Below are positions 24,294-31,671 of a DNA stretch of 54,757 bases, piece by piece; position 1 is the first letter of the stretch, and every line of letters begins with the position of its first letter. The stretch is from the NCBI GenBank assembly GCA_944387635.1, contig CALXFT010000007.1, positions 1 to 54,757 of the forward strand. Reading direction: 5' to 3'. A program made the position numbers and the translations under genes. The DNA comes from an uncultured Oscillospiraceae bacterium. Lineage in GTDB: Bacteria; Bacillota; Clostridia; Oscillospirales; Oscillospiraceae. The notes below the pieces were generated by a model. The model saw nothing but the letters and a program-made list of their open reading frames with translations. It searched no databases and was not told the DNA's origin.

Positions 24294-25598
24294 ATGCGAA
24301 GAATCATGTTCCTGCTTCTGGCCTGCCTGCTGCTGTCGGGCTGCGGCTGGATGGACGGCAGCTACCGGTCGGTGGTACCCCATCAGGATCAGCGGGAGAC
24401 CGGACGGATGGACACCATCTCGGCGGCCAACCGCCAGGAGCTGATGGAAGCGCTGGAGGAGCTGATTGCCTCCGGAACGGAGACGGCCACCATTCATGTG
24501 CCGGACTATCCGGCGGACACCCTGCAGGAAGGACTGCTGTACGCCTCCTGGTATGCCAGGGAGCGTTATCCCATCGGCGCTTTCGCGGTGACGCAAATCC
24601 ACTGCGAAGTGGGCAGCAGCGCCGGCCGTCCGGCGGTGGCTGTGACCATCGAGTACCGCATGGACCCGACCAAGATCCAGTACATCCGCAAGGTGGCGGA
24701 TATGGATGAGGCGGAGAATGTGGTGGCCGACGTTCTGGACCGGTATGAGGCCAGCGTGGTGATGCTGGTGGAGGACTATAAGGAGCGGGATTTTACCCAG
24801 TTTGTCCAAAACTACGCTATGGAGTACCCCCAAAAGGTCATGGAGACTCCCCAGATCACGGAGAATACATACGGCCAGGGGACCAGCCGGGTGGTGGAAC
24901 TGACCTTCACCTATCAGAACGACCGGGAGGCCCTGCGGAAGATGCACGCCCAGGTGGAGCCGGTGTTCAGCGCGGCGGCCTTGTATGTCAGCGGCAACGG
25001 AACGGACCGGCAGAAGTATTCCCAGCTGTATGTGTTTTTAATGGAACGCTTTGACTATACCATTGAGACCTCCATCACCCCGGCCTACAGTCTCCTGTGC
25101 CATGGGGTGGGGGACAGCCGGGCCTTCGCCACGGTCTATGCCGCCATGTGCCGGGCGGCGGGGCTGGAGTGCCGGATTGTCGCCGGGACCTGCTCCGGGG
25201 AGCCCAGGATCTGGAACATGGTCCAGGAAGACGAACTGAGCTACCATGTGGATCTTCTGCGCTGCAATCAGCTGGGGGGCTACCGGGTATTCACGGACCG
25301 GGATATGGAAGGCTATGTGTGGGACTACTCCGCGTACCCGGCGTGCACCGGGGCCGCGGAGCAGCAGGCGCCGGAGCATGACGCGGGAACAGAGCCGACC
25401 CAGGAACCGGAAGGGACGGAATCCTCTGAGGAGCCCGTCGTACCGGAATCGACGGAGACAACGGAGCCGACTCAGGTACCGGTGGAGACGGTTCCTCCCG
25501 AGACAGTTCCTCCGGAAACCGTTCCGCCGGAGGACACGGAACCGCCCCAGGAAACAGATCCTGAGGTAATTGTGGAAGATTCTGAAAAAAAGGCTTGA
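24294..25598 (+). CDS. Lipoprotein with a transglutaminase-like domain
   Basis: 434 residues from ATG 24294. N-terminal lipoprotein signal with lipobox LLSGC (Cys 17 or so). Residues about 240-355 resemble the transglutaminase-like fold (SLLCHGVGDSRAFATVYAAMCRAAGLECRIVAGT, then SYHVDLLR, then VWDYSAYPAC). The usual active-site Cys position reads as Gly/Ser in GVGDSRAFA, so it may be catalytically inactive; a Cys five residues earlier could confuse this reading. The last 70 residues are a Pro/Glu/Thr-rich wall-spanning tail with TVPPE repeats. Anchored to the outer face of the membrane. Confidence 0.8.
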   Translation: MRRIMFLLLACLLLSGCGWMDGSYRSVVPHQDQRETGRMDTISAANRQELMEALEELIASGTETATIHVPDYPADTLQEGLLYASWYARERYPIGAFAVTQIHCEVGSSAGRPAVAVTIEYRMDPTKIQYIRKVADMDEAENVVADVLDRYEASVVMLVEDYKERDFTQFVQNYAMEYPQKVMETPQITENTYGQGTSRVVELTFTYQNDREALRKMHAQVEPVFSAAALYVSGNGTDRQKYSQLYVFLMERFDYTIETSITPAYSLLCHGVGDSRAFATVYAAMCRAAGLECRIVAGTCSGEPRIWNMVQEDELSYHVDLLRCNQLGGYRVFTDRDMEGYVWDYSAYPACTGAAEQQAPEHDAGTEPTQEPEGTESSEEPVVPESTETTEPTQVPVETVPPETVPPETVPPEDTEPPQETDPEVIVEDSEKKA

Positions 25599-25622
25599 CA
25601 ATTGCGAAAAAACCGCTATAAT
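25595..25622 (+). promoter_or_regulatory. tRNA-Gly promoter
   Basis: TTGACA (25595-25600), 16 bases, TATAAT (25617-25622), overlapping the stop codon of the lipoprotein gene. Confidence 0.85.
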
Positions 25623-25636
25623 AACCGGTGTGAGCT

Positions 25637-25712
25637 GCGGGTGTAGCTCATCCGGTAGAGCGCCACCTTGCCAAGGTGGAGGTAGCGAGTTCGAGCCTCG
25701 TCACCCGCTCCA
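25637..25712 (+). tRNA. tRNA-Gly (GCC)
   Basis: 76 bases with encoded CCA. Acceptor GCGGGTG pairs with CACCCGC, then TCCA. Anticodon arm CCACC-TTGCCAA-GGTGG gives anticodon GCC. T-arm GCGAG-TTCGAGC-CTCGT. Own promoter and terminator. Confidence 0.95.
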
Positions 25713-25716
25713 TAGT

Positions 25717-25751
25717 ACCGCCCCTGTCCAGTCGGACAGGGGCGGTTTTTT
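25717..25751 (+). terminator. tRNA-Gly terminator
   Basis: ACCGCCCCTGTCC pairs with GGACAGGGGCGGT, then six T. It stops tRNA transcription ahead of the pilin gene. Confidence 0.92.
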
Positions 25752-25810
25752 GCATGCGCCCGGGGGGACCGGGAGGCGGAGGAACGGGGTGCGCGCCATG
25801 GAGAAAAGAA

Positions 25811-27142
25811 ATGAAAGGCGAACCCGTCCAAAACTGCACTTCAATTGAAAAGACCAACAACATGACGCTGACGGTGGATAATAGCCCCAAGACAGTTTCT
25901 CTTAAGGTCATCAAGAACTGGGCCAACAATGAGAACAAGACTGTTACCGTTCAGCTCATGCGGGACGGCACACCGGTTCTGGGACAGGACAACACGCCTG
26001 TGCCCGTGACCCTGGACGGCATTCTGGATTCTGTAGAAACCGTCGCCTGGCAGGCAGAATTTACGGAGCTGCCCCTGTATGTGGATGGGAAACTGGCCGC
26101 CTACACCCTCCGGGAAACCAAAATCGGTGAGTTTGCTTACTCTGCCGAGTATGATGACGGCTACCGATACTACAGCGTGACTTACTCTTCTATGGTCTAT
26201 AAGGATGCGAAGGGCGACACAGTTGCAGTCACCGGCTCGCCTACAGAGGAGCAGCTGGATCTGATTACTAGCGGAGAGTTGACCGTGACCAACACCCGGG
26301 GCACCAACAGCTTGACCGTTAAGAAGGTGGACCAGGACGGCGCGGCGCTGGCAGGCGCGGAGTTCTACCTGTATTCCGTTTCGGATATGGACACATCCAC
26401 TGAACCTGCCTACACCCTGTCCCAACAGGAGGACGGCACTTATGTGATGATGGAAGGCGAAACGATCCTGGAACCCGTTTATACAGCCACCTCCGACGGC
26501 GACGGCAATGTAACCTTCCCCACCATTTCCACCGGCAGTTACTACTTGATCGAGCATGCCGCTCCCGCGGGCTATGCTGGAAGCCAATCGATTTATGGTA
26601 TCTCTGTCGATGATAATGTGACCAAGTATCAGTGGGATGGTACTGCATGGAATGTTGTAACCGGCACCCTCAACGTCACCAACGAAGCGCAGACCGTTAC
26701 CGTGACCATCAACAAGATCGTCACCGGCAACATGGGCGACCGGACGAAGACCTTCCAGTTCAGCGTCAGCTGTACCGAGGCAATGACAGGCGGCACTGGC
26801 TACACCCTGTCCCCGGATGGAAAGACGGCTTCCTTTGGATTGGCCAACGGTAAATCCGTAACACTGCAGGGAATGAAGAAAGGCTCTGCCATTACCATTG
26901 TGGAATCCGACAATACCGGTTATACGGTCAAGGTTGACGATACAGTCTTGGAAGGCAGCACCTATACTTATACAGTTGGCGCAGATGACACGGAAGTTAT
27001 CATCGAAGTCACAAACCACAAGGATGGTCAGCCGGATACCGGCGTGCTGCTGGATTCGGCGCCCTATGGGATCGTTCTGACTGTGGCTGCTTTGCTCGGC
27101 GTGTCCCTGATCCTGCGGCGGAAGCGTCTGACGGATGACTGA
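25811..27142 (+). CDS. Cna_B/SpaA-type pilin or adhesin, N-terminally truncated
   Basis: 443 residues if started at ATG 25811 (GGAG seven bases upstream). Cna_B domain at about 15-140, a SpaA-like prealbumin domain near 155-290 (LTVKKVDQDGAALAGAEFYLYS ... PTISTGSYYLIEHAAPAGY), and an FctA/DUF7601-like domain from about 300 (INKIVTGNMGDRTKTFQFSV). The C-terminus is a cell-wall sorting signal: QPDTG, a hydrophobic helix, RRKR. There is no signal peptide in any frame near the start, and no promoter between the tRNA terminator and the gene, so the 5' end appears to be lost. A short out-of-frame peptide starts at 25798 and stops at 25848. Probably a non-functional remnant unless another start is used. 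Confidence 0.75.
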   Translation: MKGEPVQNCTSIEKTNNMTLTVDNSPKTVSLKVIKNWANNENKTVTVQLMRDGTPVLGQDNTPVPVTLDGILDSVETVAWQAEFTELPLYVDGKLAAYTLRETKIGEFAYSAEYDDGYRYYSVTYSSMVYKDAKGDTVAVTGSPTEEQLDLITSGELTVTNTRGTNSLTVKKVDQDGAALAGAEFYLYSVSDMDTSTEPAYTLSQQEDGTYVMMEGETILEPVYTATSDGDGNVTFPTISTGSYYLIEHAAPAGYAGSQSIYGISVDDNVTKYQWDGTAWNVVTGTLNVTNEAQTVTVTINKIVTGNMGDRTKTFQFSVSCTEAMTGGTGYTLSPDGKTASFGLANGKSVTLQGMKKGSAITIVESDNTGYTVKVDDTVLEGSTYTYTVGADDTEVIIEVTNHKDGQPDTGVLLDSAPYGIVLTVAALLGVSLILRRKRLTDD

Positions 27143-27162
27143 GCCTGGAGGAGTGGACCCCA

Positions 27163-27513
27163 ATGAAAAAAGGCGCCTATCAACAGAAGACCGATAAACG
27201 AAATTCTTCCGAATCCATCCCCCAGGGCCCCGGTCCGGAGGCTCAGGATCTGAACTATGTCCAGTCTGAGATCCGGACCTGGCTGAAGAAGACTCGGTTC
27301 AAACCGGCTCTCTTCGGCGTCAGCCAGGCGGATGTTTGGAAAAAAATCGGCGAGCTCAATGGCCTCTATGAGCAGGCCCTGGCGGCAGAACGGGCCAGGT
27401 ACGACGCCCTCCTGGAGGAGCGGACCCGTACCACGGCCGTTCAGCTGGCCCGGCGCATGGTCCAGCAGGCCATGGAGGGACAGAAGGCTGGTGATGAAAG
27501 TCTCGGAACGTAA
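27163..27513 (+). CDS. Small accessory protein of the pilus locus
   Basis: 116 residues, GGAGGAG ahead of ATG 27163. Charged and helical (SEIRTWLKKTRFKPALFGVSQADVWKKIGELNGLYEQALAAERARYDALLEER), with no signal peptide or membrane helix, and probable coiled-coil in the second half. I do not recognise a named family. Such a short protein commonly precedes the SipA-like signal peptidase gene in clostridial pilus loci, as it does here (20-base overlap). Function unknown; a cytoplasmic scaffold for the membrane complex is a guess. Confidence 0.7.
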   Translation: MKKGAYQQKTDKRNSSESIPQGPGPEAQDLNYVQSEIRTWLKKTRFKPALFGVSQADVWKKIGELNGLYEQALAAERARYDALLEERTRTTAVQLARRMVQQAMEGQKAGDESLGT

Positions 27514-28243
27514 GGAAATGACTCCGGCGCAGATCATCGCGAACCGCCGGAACCGGGTGCTGGACGCCAGAGGATATGTCAGCCTCATTTTCCGGCTGAT
27601 CTTCCTGGCGGCTGCCGGGTGGATCCTGTTCACCCAGGTTTTCTACATCGGCCAGACCAGCGGCAACGGCATGTTCCCCGCGGTGAAGGACGGCGACCTC
27701 ATGATCGGTTATAATGTTGGCGATTTGGAGATTACTAAGACTGTTGCCGGTAATATGGGCGATAAGACGAAGTACTTCCCCTTCACTGTACAGCTGACTG
27801 GCGAGACTGATAAGACTTATGCCGCCTCCTACGCTGTTGCCGGTGGTTCCGATGAATCCAATCCCGATACCATCGCTGTCGGCACTACGGCTACTTTCTA
27901 CCTGAAGCACGGCGAGACCCTGACCATTGCTGATCTGCCCGCAGGTATTTCCTATGAGATTGTCGAAACTGCTGCTAACACGGAAGGCTACATCACTGCT
28001 GTTACCAATAGCGATGGCGACGGCGATGTTGAGACTACCAACGAGGGCGATACCACTACTTACACTGGCAAGGCTACCGGTTCTATCGATGCCGGCGACG
28101 ACATCACCGTAGCTTACACCAACACCAAGGGCACCACTGTGGACACCGGTATCGTCCTGGATTCCATGCCCTACATCCTGATGCTGGCCGTTGCCTGCAT
28201 GGGCCTGGTTGTTGTCTTCACCAAGAAGCGCAGAGCTGAGTAA
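27494..28243 (+). CDS. Chimera: N-terminus of SipA-like signal peptidase fused to a pilin C-terminal half
   Basis: 249 residues, ATG 27494 with AAGG upstream. Residues 1-74 are the start of a SipA-type signal peptidase: basic cytosolic segment (TPAQIIANRRNRVLDARGYVS), one membrane helix at 30-50, and SGNGMFPAVKDGDLMI, where the catalytic Ser position is Gly as in the non-catalytic pilus chaperone SipA. From about residue 72 it becomes an FctA/DUF7601-like pilin domain (ITKTVAGNMGDKTKYFPFTVQL) ending in a sorting signal: TVDTG, hydrophobic helix, TKKRR. The rest of the peptidase (Lys region, strand-rich core) and the pilin N-terminus are absent. Codon use changes at the join, from C/G-ending to T-ending codons. 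The peptidase helix could anchor the pilin domain outside the cell. Confidence 0.8.
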   Translation: MKVSERKEMTPAQIIANRRNRVLDARGYVSLIFRLIFLAAAGWILFTQVFYIGQTSGNGMFPAVKDGDLMIGYNVGDLEITKTVAGNMGDKTKYFPFTVQLTGETDKTYAASYAVAGGSDESNPDTIAVGTTATFYLKHGETLTIADLPAGISYEIVETAANTEGYITAVTNSDGDGDVETTNEGDTTTYTGKATGSIDAGDDITVAYTNTKGTTVDTGIVLDSMPYILMLAVACMGLVVVFTKKRRAE

Positions 28244-28362
28244 TTCCTGAGTCTTCGGGAACCCATTATCCAACCTGCCGGAGGCGGTGGGCGGCGGGAC
28301 GCCGTCCACCCGCCCCTTCGGCGGATAAAGCCAAGGAGGACAGGGGAGCCTTCCCCGCTGTC

Positions 28363-29142
28363 ATGCACAAGCTGATCCAAAATACCCTCAATTTCCTGCT
28401 CAAGTGGACCGTGGTCCTGTTCCTGCTCATTGTGGGCCTGTACGGCTTCTACGCCCTGTGGGACAACAGCCGGGTCTACGCCGCCGCCGAAGACGTTCGG
28501 ACGGAGCTGCTGGCCTTCAAGCCGAAGGTCTCCCAGGATTCCCAGGAGGAGGGACTGTCCTTTGACGCCGTCCAGGCCATTAACCCCGACGTCACCGCCT
28601 GGGTCACCCTGGACAACACCCACATCGATCATCCCGTGCTCCACGACGAGAGCAACTTCACCTATATCAACACCGACGTCTACGGAAACTTCGCCCTGGC
28701 CGGGAGCATCTTCTTGGACTGCCGCAACACCGGCTCTTACGACGAGCCCTACAGTCTCCTGTACGGCCACCACATGGAAAACGGCGGCATGTTCGGAGAT
28801 CTGGATCTGTACAAGGACCCGGACTTCTTCCGGGACAACACCACCGGAACCCTTCTGGTACCCCAGGGGGCCTATGAATTGGAAGTCTTCGCCTGCCTTC
28901 TGGTCCCGGCTTCGGATGAACACATCTTCCAGCCGGACCGCTGGCGGACTGATATACAGGCGCTGATCCCCTACCTGCGGGAAAACGCCATGCATCTGCA
29001 TACCGATACCTTAGACGCATTGGAACAGGCTGATGAGCCAAAGATCCTGGCCCTGTCCACCTGCTCCACAGAATTTACCGACGCCAGGACCATTGTGCTG
29101 GCGGTGATGAAGTCCTGGGAACAGGGCGATTCAGGAGGTTGA
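28363..29142 (+). CDS. Class B sortase 1
   Basis: 259 residues. N-terminal signal anchor at about 13-33, then a sortase B domain: TYINTDVYGNFALAGSIFLD, catalytic His in LLYGHHMENGGMFGDL, catalytic Cys in LALSTCSTEF and Arg in DARTIV. Extracellular transpeptidase that joins pilins or anchors them to the wall. The ribosome-binding site is unclear; GGGGAG is 12 or more bases from the ATG. Strikingly similar to the sortase at 30685, less so to that at 29859. Confidence 0.92.
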   Translation: MHKLIQNTLNFLLKWTVVLFLLIVGLYGFYALWDNSRVYAAAEDVRTELLAFKPKVSQDSQEEGLSFDAVQAINPDVTAWVTLDNTHIDHPVLHDESNFTYINTDVYGNFALAGSIFLDCRNTGSYDEPYSLLYGHHMENGGMFGDLDLYKDPDFFRDNTTGTLLVPQGAYELEVFACLLVPASDEHIFQPDRWRTDIQALIPYLRENAMHLHTDTLDALEQADEPKILALSTCSTEFTDARTIVLAVMKSWEQGDSGG

Positions 29143-29147
29143 TTGGA

Positions 29148-29756
29148 ATGAAATTGAGACGTGTCATTCTTGCTCTGACCCTGGCGGCGCTTTGCCTGTC
29201 CTGCCTGGGCCTGGGGGTCCTTGCGGCCCAGACCTCGGTGACGGTGCCGCTGGATGTGACCATCGATCTGTCCGGAAACGTGCCGTCAAAGGATGGGACC
29301 TATACCGTGGTCCTGGAAGCCAAGGATTCCGGATGTCCCATGCCCCAGGGCAAGACCGGCGGTACCTACCGGATGAATATCACCGGCGAGAATACGGCCG
29401 CGTTCCCGGATTTCCACTTTGATAAAGTGGGTATTTTCGAGTATACGGTGTACCAGGTGAAGGGGTCCAACCGCGGCTGCGATTACGACGAGCGGGTCTA
29501 TGACCTTGTGATCACCGTGACCAACGCTGAGAACGGCGGCCTGGAGTACACGGTTGCTCTGCGCCTGTACGACAGCGACGGCGAGGCCGAGGAGAAGAAG
29601 CTGGATCAGATTGTTTTCCAGAACTACTACCATTATCCCGACACCCCCAAGACGGACGACGAATCCAACCTGGCCCGGGATCTGTTCCTGGCTGCCGGCG
29701 CCATCGCCATTCTTGCGCTGCTGTTCCTCACCAGAAAGCCCAGAGACGCCGCCTGA
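29148..29756 (+). CDS. FctA-like pilin subunit
   Basis: 202 residues from ATG 29148, with GGAGG nine bases upstream. Signal peptide (LALTLAALCLSCLGLGVLAAQ), then one FctA/Spy0128-type domain (KDGTYTVVLEAKDSGCPMPQG, FDKVGIFEYTVYQVKG, YDERVYDLVITVTN) that in relatives carries isopeptide crosslinks. The C-terminus is a sorting signal: YPDTPKTDD, a hydrophobic helix, TRKPRDAA. This is the only pilin in the locus with an intact signal peptide. It starts 5 bases after sortase 1, so the two are co-translated. Confidence 0.88.
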   Translation: MKLRRVILALTLAALCLSCLGLGVLAAQTSVTVPLDVTIDLSGNVPSKDGTYTVVLEAKDSGCPMPQGKTGGTYRMNITGENTAAFPDFHFDKVGIFEYTVYQVKGSNRGCDYDERVYDLVITVTNAENGGLEYTVALRLYDSDGEAEEKKLDQIVFQNYYHYPDTPKTDDESNLARDLFLAAGAIAILALLFLTRKPRDAA

Positions 29757-29858
29757 TTCCTGCCTTTTCAGCTCCACCCTCGGCGCTCCCGAGGGTGGGG
29801 CTTTCCGCATATCCGGCAGAAGCCGTGATTCAAATAGAAACCTTGTATGGGAGAACAG

Positions 29859-30653
29859 ATGATGAGACAGCTGCTCAGGACTTTGGCCGCGCTGGCGGCC
29901 TGTGTTGTACTGGCCTATGCCGGCCAAGGGATTTTTCATTATTTTCAGGAGACCACAGCCAATTGCCGGGTCAACCGGCTCATGCGTCAGGCGGTGACAG
30001 AGCGGCAGCCCCAGGCCGTGGACGACGCCTCCGAGGCCCCGGCCGCCGGGGAAACCACGGAACCGGTCTCCCAGGAGCCGGCAGAGACCGCGCCCATTCA
30101 GGTGGATTTTGACGCCCTGCAGGAGACCTGCGAGGATGTGATCGGCTGGCTCTACTGCCCGGACACCCCCATCGATCTGCCGGTGGTCCAGGCTGCGGAC
30201 AATGACTACTACCTGCGCCGCCTCCCGGACGGCAGCTGGAACAACGCCGGGTCCCTCTTCGCCGACTACCGGGCCGCCGGGGACTTCTCCGACGGGAATA
30301 CAGTGATCTACGGCCACAACATGCGCGACAAGACCATGTTCGGCACCCTGTATTTGTACGGGGAGCAGGAATATTACGACGAGCACCCGTCCATGTGGCT
30401 GCTGACCCCCGACGGGGACTACCGTGTGGATCTGGCGGCCGGCTTCGTCACCAACTCTCAGGCCCAGATCTACTATCCCGGCCAGTCCACCCAGACCATG
30501 CAGGAGCTGGTACAGGAGGCCCTGGCCGCCTCCACCTTTCAGACGGACCTGGAGCTGACGGACCGGGACCGGTATCTGATCCTCTCCACCTGCTCTTATG
30601 AGTTTGAAGAGGCCCGGTATGTGGTGATCGGCAGGCTGGAGGCCCTGGGATGA
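29859..30653 (+). CDS. Class B sortase 2
   Basis: 264 residues from ATG 29859 with GGGAG upstream. Signal anchor at residues 5-27, a Glu/Ala/Pro linker (about 45-80), and a sortase B domain with His in VIYGHNMRDKTMFGTL, Cys in LILSTCSYEF and Arg in EEARYVVI. It differs in sequence from sortases 1 and 3, so it probably handles another substrate, perhaps wall anchoring. A CCACCCTCG-CGAGGGTGG hairpin lies in the 100-base gap upstream at about 29772-29796. Confidence 0.92.
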   Translation: MMRQLLRTLAALAACVVLAYAGQGIFHYFQETTANCRVNRLMRQAVTERQPQAVDDASEAPAAGETTEPVSQEPAETAPIQVDFDALQETCEDVIGWLYCPDTPIDLPVVQAADNDYYLRRLPDGSWNNAGSLFADYRAAGDFSDGNTVIYGHNMRDKTMFGTLYLYGEQEYYDEHPSMWLLTPDGDYRVDLAAGFVTNSQAQIYYPGQSTQTMQELVQEALAASTFQTDLELTDRDRYLILSTCSYEFEEARYVVIGRLEALG

Positions 30654-30684
30654 GCCAGGAACAGAAAGGAGCGAAGCGGGCAAA

Positions 30685-31458
30685 ATGTCCAGAATGATCT
30701 TGAACGGGCTGAACGCTCTGGTGAACCTGGTGCTGGTGATCTGCCTGTGCCTGGCCGCCGCCTATGCCGGGTTCGCTCTGTGGGACAACAACCGGGTCTA
30801 TACCGCCGCCGAGGAAGTGCAGGCGGATATGGTGAAGCTGAAGCCCGTGCTGGAGGAGGAAGACGGCGGCGCCTCCTTTGACGAGCTTCTGGCCGTCAAC
30901 CCCGACGTCTGCGGCTGGGTGACCATGGAAGGGACCAGCATCGACTTCCCCATACTCCAGGGCCAGACCAACCTGACCTACATCAACACCGACGTATACG
31001 GCAACTTCGCCCTGGCCGGGAGCATCTTCCTGGACTCCCGGAACGACCGGGCCTTTACGGAGCCGTACAACCTGCTCTACGGCCACCACATGGAGAACAG
31101 CGGCATGTTCGGCGACCTGGACCTGTACAAGGATGAGGAATTTTTCCGGGAGAACCAGGGCGGGACCCTGATCCTGCCTGAGGGAAGCTTCAAGCTGCAG
31201 GTGTTTGCCTGCATGCTGGTCAACGCCTCCGAGGACGTCATTTTTGATCCGACCATGTGGAATCAAGGGACCGAGGGACTTCTTTCCTTTACCCGGGAGA
31301 CTGCCATGTACCTGGACGAGACCGTACTGGAACAGCTGGAGACGGATCCCCAGGGGCAGATTCTGGCCCTTTCCACCTGCGCCTCCGAGTTCACCGACGC
31401 CCGGACCATCGTGCTGACCCGCATGGTCCCCACAGCCGGGCAGACGGCAGAAGGCTGA
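30685..31458 (+). CDS. Class B sortase 3
   Basis: 257 residues, ATG 30685 preceded by AAAGGAG at a long spacing. Signal anchor at 8-30. Sortase B domain with LLYGHHMENSGMFGDLDLYKD (His), LALSTCASEFTDARTIV (Cys, Arg), and TYINTDVYGNFALAGSIFLD shared nearly word for word with sortase 1, which implies a recent duplication or gene conversion. Last gene of the pilus operon; a terminator follows. Confidence 0.92.
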   Translation: MSRMILNGLNALVNLVLVICLCLAAAYAGFALWDNNRVYTAAEEVQADMVKLKPVLEEEDGGASFDELLAVNPDVCGWVTMEGTSIDFPILQGQTNLTYINTDVYGNFALAGSIFLDSRNDRAFTEPYNLLYGHHMENSGMFGDLDLYKDEEFFRENQGGTLILPEGSFKLQVFACMLVNASEDVIFDPTMWNQGTEGLLSFTRETAMYLDETVLEQLETDPQGQILALSTCASEFTDARTIVLTRMVPTAGQTAEG

Positions 31459-31475
31459 ACCCCATATAAAATGAC

Positions 31476-31503
31476 AAGGCAGAGACCTGGGGCCTCTGCC
31501 TTT
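31476..31503 (+). terminator. Terminator of the sortase operon
   Basis: GGCAGAG and CTCTGCC pair around ACCTGGGGC, then TTT. It directly abuts a family A element. Confidence 0.75.
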
Positions 31504-31504
31504 A

Positions 31505-31665
31505 GGGAAGCTCTGATTCAATCGGCAAGAGCCGATGCCGGAAGATTTTGGCACAGCCCAGCGTTCAAAAAGGGGAGGAATCCTGTATGGATTTCCCGTT
31601 TTTGAACCGTGCGGATGAGGCTTTGATCCGGCATTCCGCCCAAGACGATTGATTCAAAGCTTCCT
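31505..31665 (+). repeat. Family A MITE-like element, copy 1
   Basis: 161 bases with imperfect terminal inverted repeats (GGGAAGCTCTGATTCAATCG and the complement of CGATTGATTCAAAGCTTCCT) and a strong central hairpin at 31563-31607 (GTTCAAAAAGGGG...CCCGTTTTTGAAC around TGTAT). No ORF. Confidence 0.8.
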
Positions 31666-31671
31666 TATTTT

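Noticed and set aside
25798-25848. Start of an intact pilin with a frameshift (MEKRNERR...)
   Set aside because: This 16-residue reading is not followed by a hydrophobic signal segment in any frame, so correcting a frameshift would not restore an export signal.
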